From NCBI GenBank assembly GCA_963205295.1, contig CAUJIY010000013.1, positions 1 to 64,000 of the forward strand: DNA of 64,000 bases, written 5' to 3'. A program made the position numbers and the translations under genes. The notes below the pieces were generated by a model. It was given only the letters and a program-made list of their open reading frames with translations, did no database searches and was not told the origin of the DNA. Positions within the stretch are counted from its first letter, which is position 1. Every line of letters begins with the position of its first letter. Below, in pieces: positions 38,273-46,250 of this stretch. Source of the stretch: Pseudomonadota bacterium (GTDB lineage: Bacteria; Pseudomonadota; Gammaproteobacteria; Steroidobacterales; GCA-2729495).

Positions 38273-38958
38273 ATGCCGCGCGACGGCTGGGCGCCGTGCT
38301 CTTCGACCTTGATGGCACGCTGCTCGACACGGCACCGGACATGGTCGCGGCACTCGACGCGCTGCGCGCCGAGGAGGCGGCCGGACCGCTGCCCTACGCC
38401 GCCGCCCGCGCCCAGGTCTCCAACGGCGCCCTCGGACTGCTGCGCTTCGCCTTCGGTGAACTGCCGGAAACCTCGCGCAGCCGCCTGCACCGGCGTTACC
38501 TCGAACTGTACGCGGCGCAACTCGTCGTGCACACGCGGCTGTTTCCCGGCATGGACGCGGTCATCGGCTGGCTCGAGCGAGCCACCATCCCCTGGGGCGT
38601 GGTCACCAACAAGCCCGCGGCGCTGACCGAGCCGCTGCTCGAAACACTCGGACTGCGCACGCGCTGCGCCTGCGTGGTCAGCGGCGACACCACGGCCGAA
38701 CGCAAACCACACCCGCTGCCGCTGCAGCACGCACTCGGCGTGATCGCCGCCGATGCCGCGCGCGCCGTGTACGTCGGTGACGCCGCCCGCGACATTGCCG
38801 CCGGGCGGGCTGCCGGCATGCACACGATCGCGGCGCTCTACGGGTATATTCCACCCGGGGAGGCACCGGAGCAGTGGGGCGCCGACTACCACGTCAGTGA
38901 CCCCGGCGCCCTCGTCCCGGTCCTCGCCCAACTCGACGCCCGGGTCGCAACCACGTGA
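38269..38958 (+). CDS. HAD phosphatase, MupP/Gph type
   Basis: A 229-residue haloacid-dehalogenase hydrolase. Motif I is LFDLDGTLLDTAPDM (nucleophile Asp13, acid Asp15), motif II is the GVVTNKPAAL region, and motif IV is AVYVGDAARDIAAGR. Annotation pipelines call such genes phosphoglycolate phosphatase (gph). In Pseudomonas the gene in this exact place, between ubiG and yciK, is mupP, the MurNAc-6-phosphate phosphatase of cell-wall recycling. Synteny therefore favours MupP; sequence alone cannot decide. It starts at GTG 38269 overlapping ubiG by four bases and ends inside the rmuC start. Confidence 0.85.
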   Translation: MNAARRLGAVLFDLDGTLLDTAPDMVAALDALRAEEAAGPLPYAAARAQVSNGALGLLRFAFGELPETSRSRLHRRYLELYAAQLVVHTRLFPGMDAVIGWLERATIPWGVVTNKPAALTEPLLETLGLRTRCACVVSGDTTAERKPHPLPLQHALGVIAADAARAVYVGDAARDIAAGRAAGMHTIAALYGYIPPGEAPEQWGADYHVSDPGALVPVLAQLDARVATT

Positions 38959-40289
38959 CGTTCCCACCTGCCTGGCTCCTGCTGCTGGCCGCCGCGTTTG
39001 TCGCCGGCGTGCTGGTCGGCCTGCTCGTCACCAGCCGCTCGGCACGCCGGCGCGAAGCGGGCGCCGCCACCGAACTTGCCCGCCTGCAGGCCGAACTCGC
39101 CGCCGAGCAGGCGCGTGGCGGGGAACGGGCCAGGGCACTCGAGGATGCCGAGAAAGTGCTGGCCGGGACCTTCGCACGGCTCGCCAGCGAATCGCTGTCG
39201 AAGCAGAGCGAGGCTTTCCTGCGCCTCGCGCAGGAAAATCTCGGGCGTTTCCAGGACAAGGCGCGAACCGACCTCGACGAGCGCGAGAAGGCGGTCAGCG
39301 CCCTCCTCGCCCCGATCCGCGAGGCGCTGGAGAAGACGTCCACGCAGATCGGTGCCATCGAAAAGGAGCGGCACGAGGCCTTCGGCGGGATCCGTACGCA
39401 GCTCGCGGCGATGAGCACCGACCAGCAGCTGCTGCAGGCGGAGACGCGCAACCTCGTCAACGCACTGCGCCGGCCACAGGTGCGCGGCCAGTGGGGCGAG
39501 CTGACCCTGCGCCGGGTCGCCGAACTCGCCGGGATGGTCGAACACTGCGACTTCGTCGAGCAGGAGACGATTGCCACGACCGGGGGCAACCTGCGCCCCG
39601 ACATGATCGTGCGCCTGCCCGACCGCGGCGAGCTGGTCGTCGACGTGAAGACGCCGCTCGATGCCTACCTCGAGGCCACCGAAGCCGGCAGCGACCAGGA
39701 CCGCCGCACGGCCCTGCAGCGGCACGCGCGCAACGTCGCCGAGCGGGTCCGCGAACTCTCGGCCAAGACCTACTGGGCGCAGTTCCCGTCGAGTCCCGCG
39801 TTCGTGGTGCTGTTCATCCCGGGTGACCAGTTCCTCGCCGCCGCCCTCAGCGAGAACCCGGGGTTGCTCGAAGAAGCGCTGCGCAACAAGGTCGTGCTGG
39901 CCACGCCGACGAGCCTCGTCGCGCTGCTGCAGGCGGTCGCCTTCGGCTGGCGCCAGCTGTCGCTGCAGCAGAACGCCGAGGAAATCCGCCGCGTCGGCCA
40001 GGACCTGTACGACCGGCTGACACCGTTCACGGCCCATCTGGCACGGCTCGGCCGCCAGCTCGAGAGCAGCGTCAGGATCTTCAACGAGACCGTCGGCTCG
40101 CTCGAGCGCAAGGTCCTGCCCGGCGCACGCCGCCTCACCGAACTCGGTATCCACGGCCGGCAGGAACTCGAAGCCCCGACCGAGATCGAGACGACGGCCC
40201 GCACGCCGGCCACGGGCGTCGCCGAACCGGTCGACCCCCCGGCGGGCGACGCGGCGAACAGCGCCGACGACCAGCCTCTCCCGCACTGA
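38955..40289 (+). CDS. rmuC: DNA recombination protein RmuC
   Basis: A 444-residue protein with an N-terminal membrane helix (WLLLLAAAFVAGVLVGLLV), a coiled coil (about residues 30-150) and the nuclease-like RmuC domain (about 160-400; QVRGQWGELTLRRVAELAGM, DVKTPLDAYLEA). RmuC limits inversions at short inverted repeats and has been linked to phage defence. GTG 38955 overlaps the preceding stop by four bases. rmuC is an insertion relative to the Pseudomonas ubiG-mupP-yciK order. Confidence 0.92.
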   Translation: MTFPPAWLLLLAAAFVAGVLVGLLVTSRSARRREAGAATELARLQAELAAEQARGGERARALEDAEKVLAGTFARLASESLSKQSEAFLRLAQENLGRFQDKARTDLDEREKAVSALLAPIREALEKTSTQIGAIEKERHEAFGGIRTQLAAMSTDQQLLQAETRNLVNALRRPQVRGQWGELTLRRVAELAGMVEHCDFVEQETIATTGGNLRPDMIVRLPDRGELVVDVKTPLDAYLEATEAGSDQDRRTALQRHARNVAERVRELSAKTYWAQFPSSPAFVVLFIPGDQFLAAALSENPGLLEEALRNKVVLATPTSLVALLQAVAFGWRQLSLQQNAEEIRRVGQDLYDRLTPFTAHLARLGRQLESSVRIFNETVGSLERKVLPGARRLTELGIHGRQELEAPTEIETTARTPATGVAEPVDPPAGDAANSADDQPLPH

Positions 40290-40310
40290 GCCCACCAGGC
40301 ACCAGCAGCC

Positions 40311-41066
40311 ATGAACGCTCCCGATCCGAAGTCCTACCAGGCCCGGCCCGACCTGCTCGCCGGTCGCGTCATCCTCGTCACCGGCGCCGGCGATGGCATC
40401 GGCCGCGCCGCTGCGACGAGCTTCGCCGCACACGGCGGCCAAGTGGTGCTGCTCGGCCGCACCACGTCGCGGCTGGAATCGCTCTACCAGGAGATCTGTG
40501 CCGCCGGCCACCCGGAGCCGGGCATCGCCGTGCTCGACCTCGCCCGTGCCCAGGGTCCGGCCTACTTCGATCTCGAGCGCCAGATCCGCGAGCGCTATGG
40601 ACGCCTCGACGGCCTGCTGCACAACGCCGGCATCCTCGGCGACCGTGCACCGCTCGAGCAGTACGATGTCGGCACCTGGACGCAGGTGCTGCACGTGAAC
40701 CTGACAGCACCGTTCGTGCTCACACAGGTGTTGCTGCCGTTGTTGCGCGCGTCGGCCGACGCCTCGGTGCTGTTCACGTCGAGCAGTGTCGGCCGTCGCG
40801 GCAAGGCCTACTGGGGCGCCTACGCCGTGTCGAAGTTCGGCCTCGAAGGACTGTCGCAGGTGCTCGCCGAAGAGACGCAGGGCACGACGCGCATCCGCGT
40901 CAATTGCCTCAACCCGGGTCCGACGCGCACCCGCATGCGCCGCCGGGCGTATCCGGGCGAACTGCCCGAGAGCCGGCCTGAGCCGGCGGCCATCCTTGCG
41001 CCTTATCTCTATCTCATGGGACCCGATAGCGCCGGCATCACCGGGCAGAGTCTCGACTGTCAATAA
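40311..41066 (+). CDS. yciK: YciK-family short-chain dehydrogenase/reductase
   Basis: A 251-residue SDR oxidoreductase. The cofactor loop is VILVTGAGDGIGRAAATSFA, followed by LHNAGILGDRAPLEQ and FTSSSVGRRGKAYWG. The catalytic YxxxK is in YAVSKFGLEGL. The substrate is unknown for the family. It is the last gene of the mtaD-ubiG block and ends just before an intrinsic terminator. Confidence 0.9.
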   Translation: MNAPDPKSYQARPDLLAGRVILVTGAGDGIGRAAATSFAAHGGQVVLLGRTTSRLESLYQEICAAGHPEPGIAVLDLARAQGPAYFDLERQIRERYGRLDGLLHNAGILGDRAPLEQYDVGTWTQVLHVNLTAPFVLTQVLLPLLRASADASVLFTSSSVGRRGKAYWGAYAVSKFGLEGLSQVLAEETQGTTRIRVNCLNPGPTRTRMRRRAYPGELPESRPEPAAILAPYLYLMGPDSAGITGQSLDCQ

Positions 41067-41075
41067 AGCTCTTTG

Positions 41076-41102
41076 ACAATAGTATTCAAACTATTGTTTT
41101 TT
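41076..41102 (+). terminator. Intrinsic terminator of the mtaD-yciK operon
   Basis: ACAATAG (41076-41082), loop TATTCAAA, CTATTGT (41091-41097), then a T run to 41102. The stem is AT-rich in a GC-rich genome. Its right arm contains the rluB stop codon read on the other strand (41093-41091), so the terminator and the convergent gene's end share bases. Confidence 0.75.
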
Positions 41103-41864
41103 CTTCGTTTTAATATCCCCTTGGATCGATGGGGTCACGCTGTCGTACAGGGCGCTGACCTCGGCAGCGCCGAGTTCGCGCCACCGGCCGCGCGGCAGGT
41201 GGCGCGGCAACGCGAGCGGTCCAAAGCGTACGCGGATCAGCCGGCTCACCTGGCAGCCCACCGCCTCCCAGAGACGGCGCACGATGCGGTTACGCCCTTC
41301 GGCGACGGTGACGCGATACCAGCGATTGGCGCCCTGCCCGCCTTCCGCCTGCACGCGGCCGAAGCGGCCGATACCGTCCTCGAGCGCGACGCCGGTACAC
41401 AGGAGGCGCAGCGACGCATCGTCGGGCTCGCCGCGCACACGCACCGCATACTCACGCTCAAGCCCCCCCGCCGGGTGCATCAGCGCGTTGGCGAGTTCGC
41501 CATCGGTGGTGAACAGCAGCAGCCCGGCGGTGTCGAGGTCGAGCCGCCCGACCATCACCCAGCGGCCGCCCCGCAGCGCCGGCAGGGCATCGAACACGCT
41601 CGGGCGACCCTCCGGATCCGAGCGTGTGCACACCTCGCCTGTCGGCTTGTGGTACAGCAACACGCGCGGTGACGGACGGTGGCGGCGTGTCGCCACGCGA
41701 ATGGCGCGCCCGTCGATGACGATGCGCTCGGTGCCGCTCACCTTCTGGCCCAGCACGGCCGGCTTGCCGTTGACCTTCACCCGCCCGGCGACGATCCAGT
41801 CCTCGATCTCGCGGCGCGAGCCGACACCGGCCGCGGCCAGCCACTTCTGCAGCCTCTCGGGCAC
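41091..41864 (-). CDS. rluB: Ribosomal large-subunit pseudouridine synthase B
   Basis: A 257-residue RsuA/RluB-type enzyme that isomerises a uridine in helix 80-90 region of 23S rRNA (U2605 in E. coli). The N-terminal S4 domain (ERLQKWLAAAGVGSRREIED) binds RNA. The catalytic Asp is in VMVGRLDLDTAGLLLFTTDG. EGRNRIVRRLWEAVG is typical of the C-terminus. A Lys-rich AT-rich tail ends KTKKKQ and overlaps a terminator. It follows scpB by 31 bases, the standard position of rluB. Confidence 0.94.
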   Translation of the reverse strand: MPERLQKWLAAAGVGSRREIEDWIVAGRVKVNGKPAVLGQKVSGTERIVIDGRAIRVATRRHRPSPRVLLYHKPTGEVCTRSDPEGRPSVFDALPALRGGRWVMVGRLDLDTAGLLLFTTDGELANALMHPAGGLEREYAVRVRGEPDDASLRLLCTGVALEDGIGRFGRVQAEGGQGANRWYRVTVAEGRNRIVRRLWEAVGCQVSRLIRVRFGPLALPRHLPRGRWRELGAAEVSALYDSVTPSIQGDIKTKKKQ

Positions 41865-41895
41865 GACGACAGTTACCGCCGCCGGCGCAGGCCGG

Positions 41896-42657
41896 TCAGC
41901 GCGCCTTCAGCGGAATGATCGTGGCCGTCGCCGTGCTTGCCGGTTCGCTGGCGAACGCCACATGTCCGGTCGCCGGCGCGGCAGCGCGCGCTTCCTCGAT
42001 CGAGGCGACCGTGGCCGGTTCCTCGGGCAGGCCGGCATCCGGAGCGCTCACCAGCGGCGCGTCCGGGTCGCTGGCCAGGGCGACCGCGGCAAGATCGGCC
42101 TCGGTCAGCTCGAGCTGGGCACTCAGGCGGTCGAGGTCCCGGATCTCAGCCAGCGGCGGGAGGTCGTCGAGCTGCTTCAGGCCAAAGTAGTCGAGGAACT
42201 CGCGGGTGGTGCCGTACATCGCCGGCTTGCCGGGTACGTCACGGTAGCCGACCACCTTGATCCAGCTGCGCTCGAGCAGCGTGCGCATGATGTTGGTCGT
42301 CACCGCTACGCCACGGATCTGCTCGACATCGCCGCGGGTGACGGGCTGGCGGTAGGCGACGATGGCGAGGGTCTCCATCAGCGCGCGTGAGTAGCGTGGC
42401 GCGCGCTCTTCCCACAGGCGTGCCAGCCGCGGCGTCATCGCCGGCCGGATCTGGATGCGAAACCCGCTCGCCACCTCGCCGATCGCGATGCCGCGGTCGG
42501 CATAGTCGGTCTCGAGCGCGACGAGCGCCTGCCTGATGTCGTTGCGTTCCGGCGGGTGCTCGTCGCCGAACAACGCGCGCAGCTGGTCGACCGTGAGCGG
42601 CCGTCCCGCCGCGAGCAGCGCGGCCTCGATCACGTACTTGATCTGGTTCTGGTCCAT
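41896..42657 (-). CDS. scpB: Segregation and condensation protein B
   Basis: A 253-residue kite subunit of the SMC-ScpAB condensin. Two winged-helix domains cover about residues 1-165 (IEAALLAAGRPLTVDQLRAL, ALMETLAIVAYRQPVTRGDV, TREFLDYFGLKQLDDLPPL). An acidic, low-complexity C-terminal tail of about 80 residues follows. It starts 7 bases after scpA. No smc gene is in this window. Confidence 0.93.
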   Translation of the reverse strand: MDQNQIKYVIEAALLAAGRPLTVDQLRALFGDEHPPERNDIRQALVALETDYADRGIAIGEVASGFRIQIRPAMTPRLARLWEERAPRYSRALMETLAIVAYRQPVTRGDVEQIRGVAVTTNIMRTLLERSWIKVVGYRDVPGKPAMYGTTREFLDYFGLKQLDDLPPLAEIRDLDRLSAQLELTEADLAAVALASDPDAPLVSAPDAGLPEEPATVASIEEARAAAPATGHVAFASEPASTATATIIPLKAR

Positions 42658-42664
42658 CTCGTGA

Positions 42665-43603
42665 CTACTCCGGTACCTCGGCAGGCAGGTCCGCCAGGGC
42701 GAGCCCGGCGTGACCCGCGACGGTCGCCACGCGCACGTGGATCGGCGCGTAGGCTTCGGCCTGCACCACCTCGATCAGCGATTCCTTGAGCAACTCGAGG
42801 ACCGCGAGAAAGGTGACCGTGACCCCCATGCGCCCTTCGGTCGGATCGAACAGGCGGTGGAACTCGCAGAAGCCGCCGTCGTTGAGCCGGGTCAGCACTT
42901 CCGACATGCGCTGGCGCACCGAGAGCGGCTCTCGCTGCACATGATGGTGGGCGAACATCTCCGCCCGGCGCATGACTTCGTGGAATGCGAGCAGCATCTC
43001 CTTGAGGGTCAGGTCCGGCAGCCGCGTCACCGCCGGCTTCTCCGTGATCCCGGCTGCCGCCTGGTGTGTATCGCGCTCGAGTCGCGGCAGCTGGTCGATG
43101 TCCTCGGCAGCCTTCTTGAAGCGCTCGTACTGCTGCAGCCGCCGCACCAGCTCCGCCCGCGGATCGGCTTCGTCCTCGTCGGCCGCCACCGGCCGCGGCA
43201 GCAGCATGCGCGACTTGATCTCGGCCAGCATCGCCGCCATCAGCAGGTACTCGCCGGCCAGCTCGAGCTGGAGATCCTTCATCAGTTCGATGTAGTTGAC
43301 GTACTGGCGCGTGATCTCCGCGATCGGGATGTCGAGGATGTCGAGATTCTGCCGACGGATCAGGTACAGCAGCAGGTCGAGCGGGCCCTCGAACGCCTCC
43401 AGGAAGACCTCGAGGGCGTATGGCGGGATGTAGAGGTCGCGCGGCAGTTCGGTGACCGGCTGGCCCTCGACGATGGCGAACGGCATCTCGCCCTGGGCGG
43501 GTTGCCCGCCAGTCGAATCCGGCGGCAGGAACGCCTCGGCAGGCGCCGCGGTGCTGTCGATCACCGTCATGCGGGACTCGCCCGCCGCCTCGCCCGTGCC
43601 CAT
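42665..43603 (-). CDS. scpA: Segregation and condensation protein A
   Basis: The 312-residue kleisin that bridges SMC heads. After a divergent 45-residue leader the conserved start is VFLEAFEGPLDLLLYLIRRQ, then LDILDIPIAEITRQYVNYI and YLLMAAMLAEIKSRMLLPRP. A winged-helix C-terminus follows (VTVTFLAVLELLKESLIEV). ATG 43603 is supported by AGAGGGA about nine bases upstream. It lies between the M50 protease and scpB. Confidence 0.94.
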   Translation of the reverse strand: MGTGEAAGESRMTVIDSTAAPAEAFLPPDSTGGQPAQGEMPFAIVEGQPVTELPRDLYIPPYALEVFLEAFEGPLDLLLYLIRRQNLDILDIPIAEITRQYVNYIELMKDLQLELAGEYLLMAAMLAEIKSRMLLPRPVAADEDEADPRAELVRRLQQYERFKKAAEDIDQLPRLERDTHQAAAGITEKPAVTRLPDLTLKEMLLAFHEVMRRAEMFAHHHVQREPLSVRQRMSEVLTRLNDGGFCEFHRLFDPTEGRMGVTVTFLAVLELLKESLIEVVQAEAYAPIHVRVATVAGHAGLALADLPAEVPE

Positions 43604-43617
43604 CCGCTTGCGTCCCT

Positions 43618-44283
43618 CTAGATTATTCCGGCCGCCGCCAGCACCAGACGCTGCGCCCCGTCGAAAAGGGGCCGCAGGATCTGCCCGAGAACTCCGCTGG
43701 CCAGCAACGCGACGACGATTATAAGGCCCCAGCGCTCGAGGGCATCGAGGCGTTGTCCCACCGCTTCCGGCAACAGGCCGCGCAGCACGCGACCGCCGTC
43801 GAGCGGTGGTACGGGAACGAGATTAAAAAGACACAGCAGCACGTTGAAAAAAATACCGAAACTTGCCATCTGGCTGAAGAATTCCGCCGCCCCTGGTGCC
43901 ACGGTGTACAGCGCTCGGGTGAGGTGCAGGCTCAATGCCCACAGATAAGCCATGGCAAGGTTCGTCAGCGGCCCGGCGGCGGCCACCAGCACCATCGCCC
44001 GACGCGGGTCGTGCAGGGCCCGCGCATTGACCGGCACCGGGCGCGCCCAGCCGAAGAGGAAGCCTCCAAGCCACAGCATCAGCAGCGGCACGATCACCGT
44101 GCCGAGCGGATCGACGTGGCGCAGCGGGTTCAGACTCAGGCGGCCGAGCATCTCGGCGGTGCGGTCGCCGAACAGGCGCGCCACGCGTCCGTGCGCCACC
44201 TCGTGCAGGGTGATGCCGAAGAGCACCGGGATGACAGCGACCGCCAGCATGCGGATGAAATCGGCGGTGTCGGCACCCATCAT
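43618..44283 (-). CDS. Site-2-protease-family (M50) membrane metalloprotease
   Basis: A 221-residue intramembrane protease homologue. The zinc-binding HEVAH is in LFGITLHEVAHGRVARLFGD in the first membrane helix. NLVPVPPLDGGRVLRGLLP supplies the conserved DG metal ligand near the C-terminus. Five or six hydrophobic helices are apparent and there is no PDZ domain, so it is the compact YwhC-like type rather than RseP. Substrate is unknown. A gene of this type between yciO and scpA is common in proteobacteria. Confidence 0.9.
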   Translation of the reverse strand: MMGADTADFIRMLAVAVIPVLFGITLHEVAHGRVARLFGDRTAEMLGRLSLNPLRHVDPLGTVIVPLLMLWLGGFLFGWARPVPVNARALHDPRRAMVLVAAAGPLTNLAMAYLWALSLHLTRALYTVAPGAAEFFSQMASFGIFFNVLLCLFNLVPVPPLDGGRVLRGLLPEAVGQRLDALERWGLIIVVALLASGVLGQILRPLFDGAQRLVLAAAGII

Positions 44284-44315
44284 GCCGGGATTATACGGAG
44301 GCCGCCGCTGCGCGC

Positions 44316-44936
44316 TCAGCGAAATGCGCTGGCGTCACCCCGCCCCTGGCGCAGCAAGACCGGGTAGCCGGAGGTGAAGTCGACGACGGTGCTCGGTTCG
44401 ACACCGCAGTTGCCGCCGTCGATCACGAGATCGACCTGGCCGGTCAGTCGCTCCACGATCTCCCCGGGTTCGGTCACCGGCAGATCGTCGCCCGGCAACA
44501 GCAGCGTGGAACTCATGAGCGGCTCACCGAGTTCGGCGAGGATCGCCTGCGGCACGGGATGATCGGGCACGCGGATACCGATCGTGCGCCGCTTCGGGTT
44601 CTGCAGCCGGCGCGGCACCTCGCGCGTCGCCGGCAGGATGAAGGTATACGGCCCCGGTGTATGCGCGCGCAGCAGCCGGTAGGCCCAGTCCTCGACCCGT
44701 GCATAGGTGGCAATCTCGGCGAGATCCCGGCAGGCGAGCGTGAAGTTGTGGTCCTTGCCGGTCTGGCGGATGCGTTCGATGCGTTCGACCGGGGCACGCG
44801 CCCCGATGCGGCAGCCGAAGGCGTAGCAGGAGTCCGTCGGGTACACGATCAGGCCGTCGTCACGCAGCAGCGTGACGGTCTGCAGCACCAGGCGGCGCTG
44901 CGGGTTGACGGGATGGATAGCGAGGCACTGGATCAC
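44316..44936 (-). CDS. yciO: YciO-family Sua5/YrdC-like protein
   Basis: A 206-residue protein of the same length as E. coli YciO and closely matching its landmarks: IVYPTDSCYAFGCRIG, GKDHNFTLACRDLAEI, GPYTFILPATREVPRR, RRTIGIRVPDHP, MSSTLLLPG. The YrdC fold binds ATP and threonine/bicarbonate in TsaC/Sua5 enzymes of t6A synthesis; YciO itself has an unsettled role. GTG 44936 is taken because VIQCLAIHPVNPQRRLV aligns with the E. coli start; the ATG at 44975 would add unrelated residues. It diverges from yciB. Confidence 0.9.
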   Translation of the reverse strand: MIQCLAIHPVNPQRRLVLQTVTLLRDDGLIVYPTDSCYAFGCRIGARAPVERIERIRQTGKDHNFTLACRDLAEIATYARVEDWAYRLLRAHTPGPYTFILPATREVPRRLQNPKRRTIGIRVPDHPVPQAILAELGEPLMSSTLLLPGDDLPVTEPGEIVERLTGQVDLVIDGGNCGVEPSTVVDFTSGYPVLLRQGRGDASAFR

Positions 44937-44949
44937 GGCGGCATTGTAG

Positions 44950-45020
44950 GAGATCGCGGCTGGAGCCGCTGCCACGGTGCCGTCTCAGGAAACTACGGGA
45001 GCGGCTTCAGCCGCGGTCCC
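44950..45020. repeat. REP/REPIN-like inverted doublet
   Basis: Two 24-base units, 44950-44973 and 44997-45020, lie in opposite orientation with a 23-base spacer. Inverting the second gives 20 of 24 identical positions. Each has a core palindrome, GCGGCT-GG-AGCCGC (44956-44969) and GCGGCT-TC-AGCCGC (45001-45014). This core and the flanking GGGAG resemble the REP elements common in Xanthomonas/Pseudomonas genomes. The doublet occupies most of the 126-base divergent gap between yciO and yciB. Confidence 0.75.
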
Positions 45021-45062
45021 TCCCCGGTTTATCATCGGCACTGTCATCCCGGACTGCCACGC

Positions 45063-45629
45063 ATGCAAGCCCTCATCGACTTCCTTCCCGTCGTCGCTTT
45101 CGTCGTCGCCTACTGGCTCACCGATTTCCAGACCGCCATCGCCGTGATCATGGCGGCGATGGTGCTCCAGGTGGCGATCACCTGGTTGCTGACCGGCACC
45201 GTGAGCCGCATGACGCTCAGCTCCGCGGCCCTGGTGGTGGTGCTCGGCGGCGTGAGCCTGCTGCTCAAGAACGACCTCGTCTTCAAGTGGAAGCCGACCA
45301 TCCTCAACTGGGCTTTCGCCGCGGTTTTCCTCGGCAGCCAGTTCATCGGCGAGCGCACCATCGTGCAGCGCCTGCTGCAGTCGGTGGCCAAGGAACAGAT
45401 CACGCTCGCGCCGCGCGACTGGCGCACGCTCAACCTGATGTGGGTCGTGTTCTTCCTCGTCAGCGGTGCCGCCAACATCATCGTCGCCTACCGTTTCCCC
45501 GAGCACGTCTGGGTCAATTTCAAGCTGTTCGGCCTGCTTGGCCTGACAGTCGTCTTCGTGCTGCTCCAGGCCGCCTGGCTGTCGCGGCGCGAGGCCGGCG
45601 CAGGAACCAACCCGCCGCGGAGTGACTGA
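45063..45629 (+). CDS. yciB: Inner-membrane septation protein A (YciB/IspZ)
   Basis: A 188-residue membrane protein with five predicted helices. It starts MQALIDFLPVVAFVVAYWLT; LLKNDLVFKWKPTILNWAFA and APRDWRTLNLMWVVFFLVSG are diagnostic of the family. YciB affects septation and envelope integrity and interacts with elongation and division proteins. The start follows the REP-like doublet directly. The next gene begins two bases after its stop. Confidence 0.93.
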   Translation: MQALIDFLPVVAFVVAYWLTDFQTAIAVIMAAMVLQVAITWLLTGTVSRMTLSSAALVVVLGGVSLLLKNDLVFKWKPTILNWAFAAVFLGSQFIGERTIVQRLLQSVAKEQITLAPRDWRTLNLMWVVFFLVSGAANIIVAYRFPEHVWVNFKLFGLLGLTVVFVLLQAAWLSRREAGAGTNPPRSD

Positions 45630-45631
45630 AC

Positions 45632-45931
45632 ATGCTCTACGCCATCATGGGCGAGGATGTCCCGGGTAGCACTGCAGGCCGGCGCGAGCTGAGGTCCACG
45701 CACCTCGAGCGCATCCGCCACCTGCAGGACGCCGGCCGCCTCGTGCTCGCCGGACCGCACCCGGCGATCGACGCCCCGGACCCCGGCCCGGCCGGCTTCA
45801 CCGGCAGCCTGATCGTCGCCGAGTTCGCGTCCCTGGCCGATGCCGAGCGCTGGGCCCGCGAGGACCCCTACGCCACCGCCGGGGTCTTCGCCCGCGTCAC
45901 CGTGAAACCGTTCCGTCAGGTGCTGCCATGA
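45632..45931 (+). CDS. YciI-family protein
   Basis: A 99-residue ferredoxin-fold protein. The family motif is visible in STHLERIRHLQDAGRLVLAG, followed by GSLIVAEFASLADAERWARE, DPY and ending VKPFRQVLP. YciI proteins bind small molecules with a conserved His-Asp pair (His in STHLERI); no reaction is established for this subgroup. GGAG about nine bases upstream lies inside yciB. Its stop overlaps the bolA-like start (ATGA). Confidence 0.88.
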   Translation: MLYAIMGEDVPGSTAGRRELRSTHLERIRHLQDAGRLVLAGPHPAIDAPDPGPAGFTGSLIVAEFASLADAERWAREDPYATAGVFARVTVKPFRQVLP

Positions 45932-46206
45932 GCGCCGCCGACCGCCCCGCCCGCATCCGGGCCCGGCTCGAAGCGGTGCTCGCACCCGATGTGCTCGAGA
46001 TCATCGACGAAGGCCACCTGCACCGCGGCCACGCCGGTGCCCGCGACGGCCGCGGCCACTTCCGCGTGCGCATCGTCTCGCCACGCTTCGCGGGTGTACG
46101 CACCGTGGCGCGCCATCGGCTGGTCTACGACGCGGTGGGCGAGCTGATGCAGAGCGACATCCACGCGCTCACCATCACGGCACTCGCGCCGGGTGAGGCG
46201 GATTGA
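45928..46206 (+). CDS. BolA-family protein
   Basis: A 92-residue KH-like protein. The family core is DVLEIIDEGHLHRGH followed by GHFRVRIVSPRFAGV, RHRLVYDAV and DIHALTITALAP. BolA proteins pair with monothiol glutaredoxins around a 2Fe-2S cluster; the conserved C-terminal-half His is in DIHALT. It is translationally coupled to the YciI gene and faces ispA across 44 bases that contain a weak CCGGTCG/CGACCGG inverted repeat (46221-46250). Confidence 0.9.
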   Translation: MSAADRPARIRARLEAVLAPDVLEIIDEGHLHRGHAGARDGRGHFRVRIVSPRFAGVRTVARHRLVYDAVGELMQSDIHALTITALAPGEAD

Positions 46207-46250
46207 CAGCTCCCGGCCGGCCGGTCGCTCGTACTCCGCCACCCGACCGG

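Noticed and set aside
46221-46250. CCGGTCG/CGACCGG inverted repeat between bolA-like gene and ispA as a bidirectional terminator
   Set aside because: The loop is 16 bases and no T tract lies on either side, so it is too weak to call.
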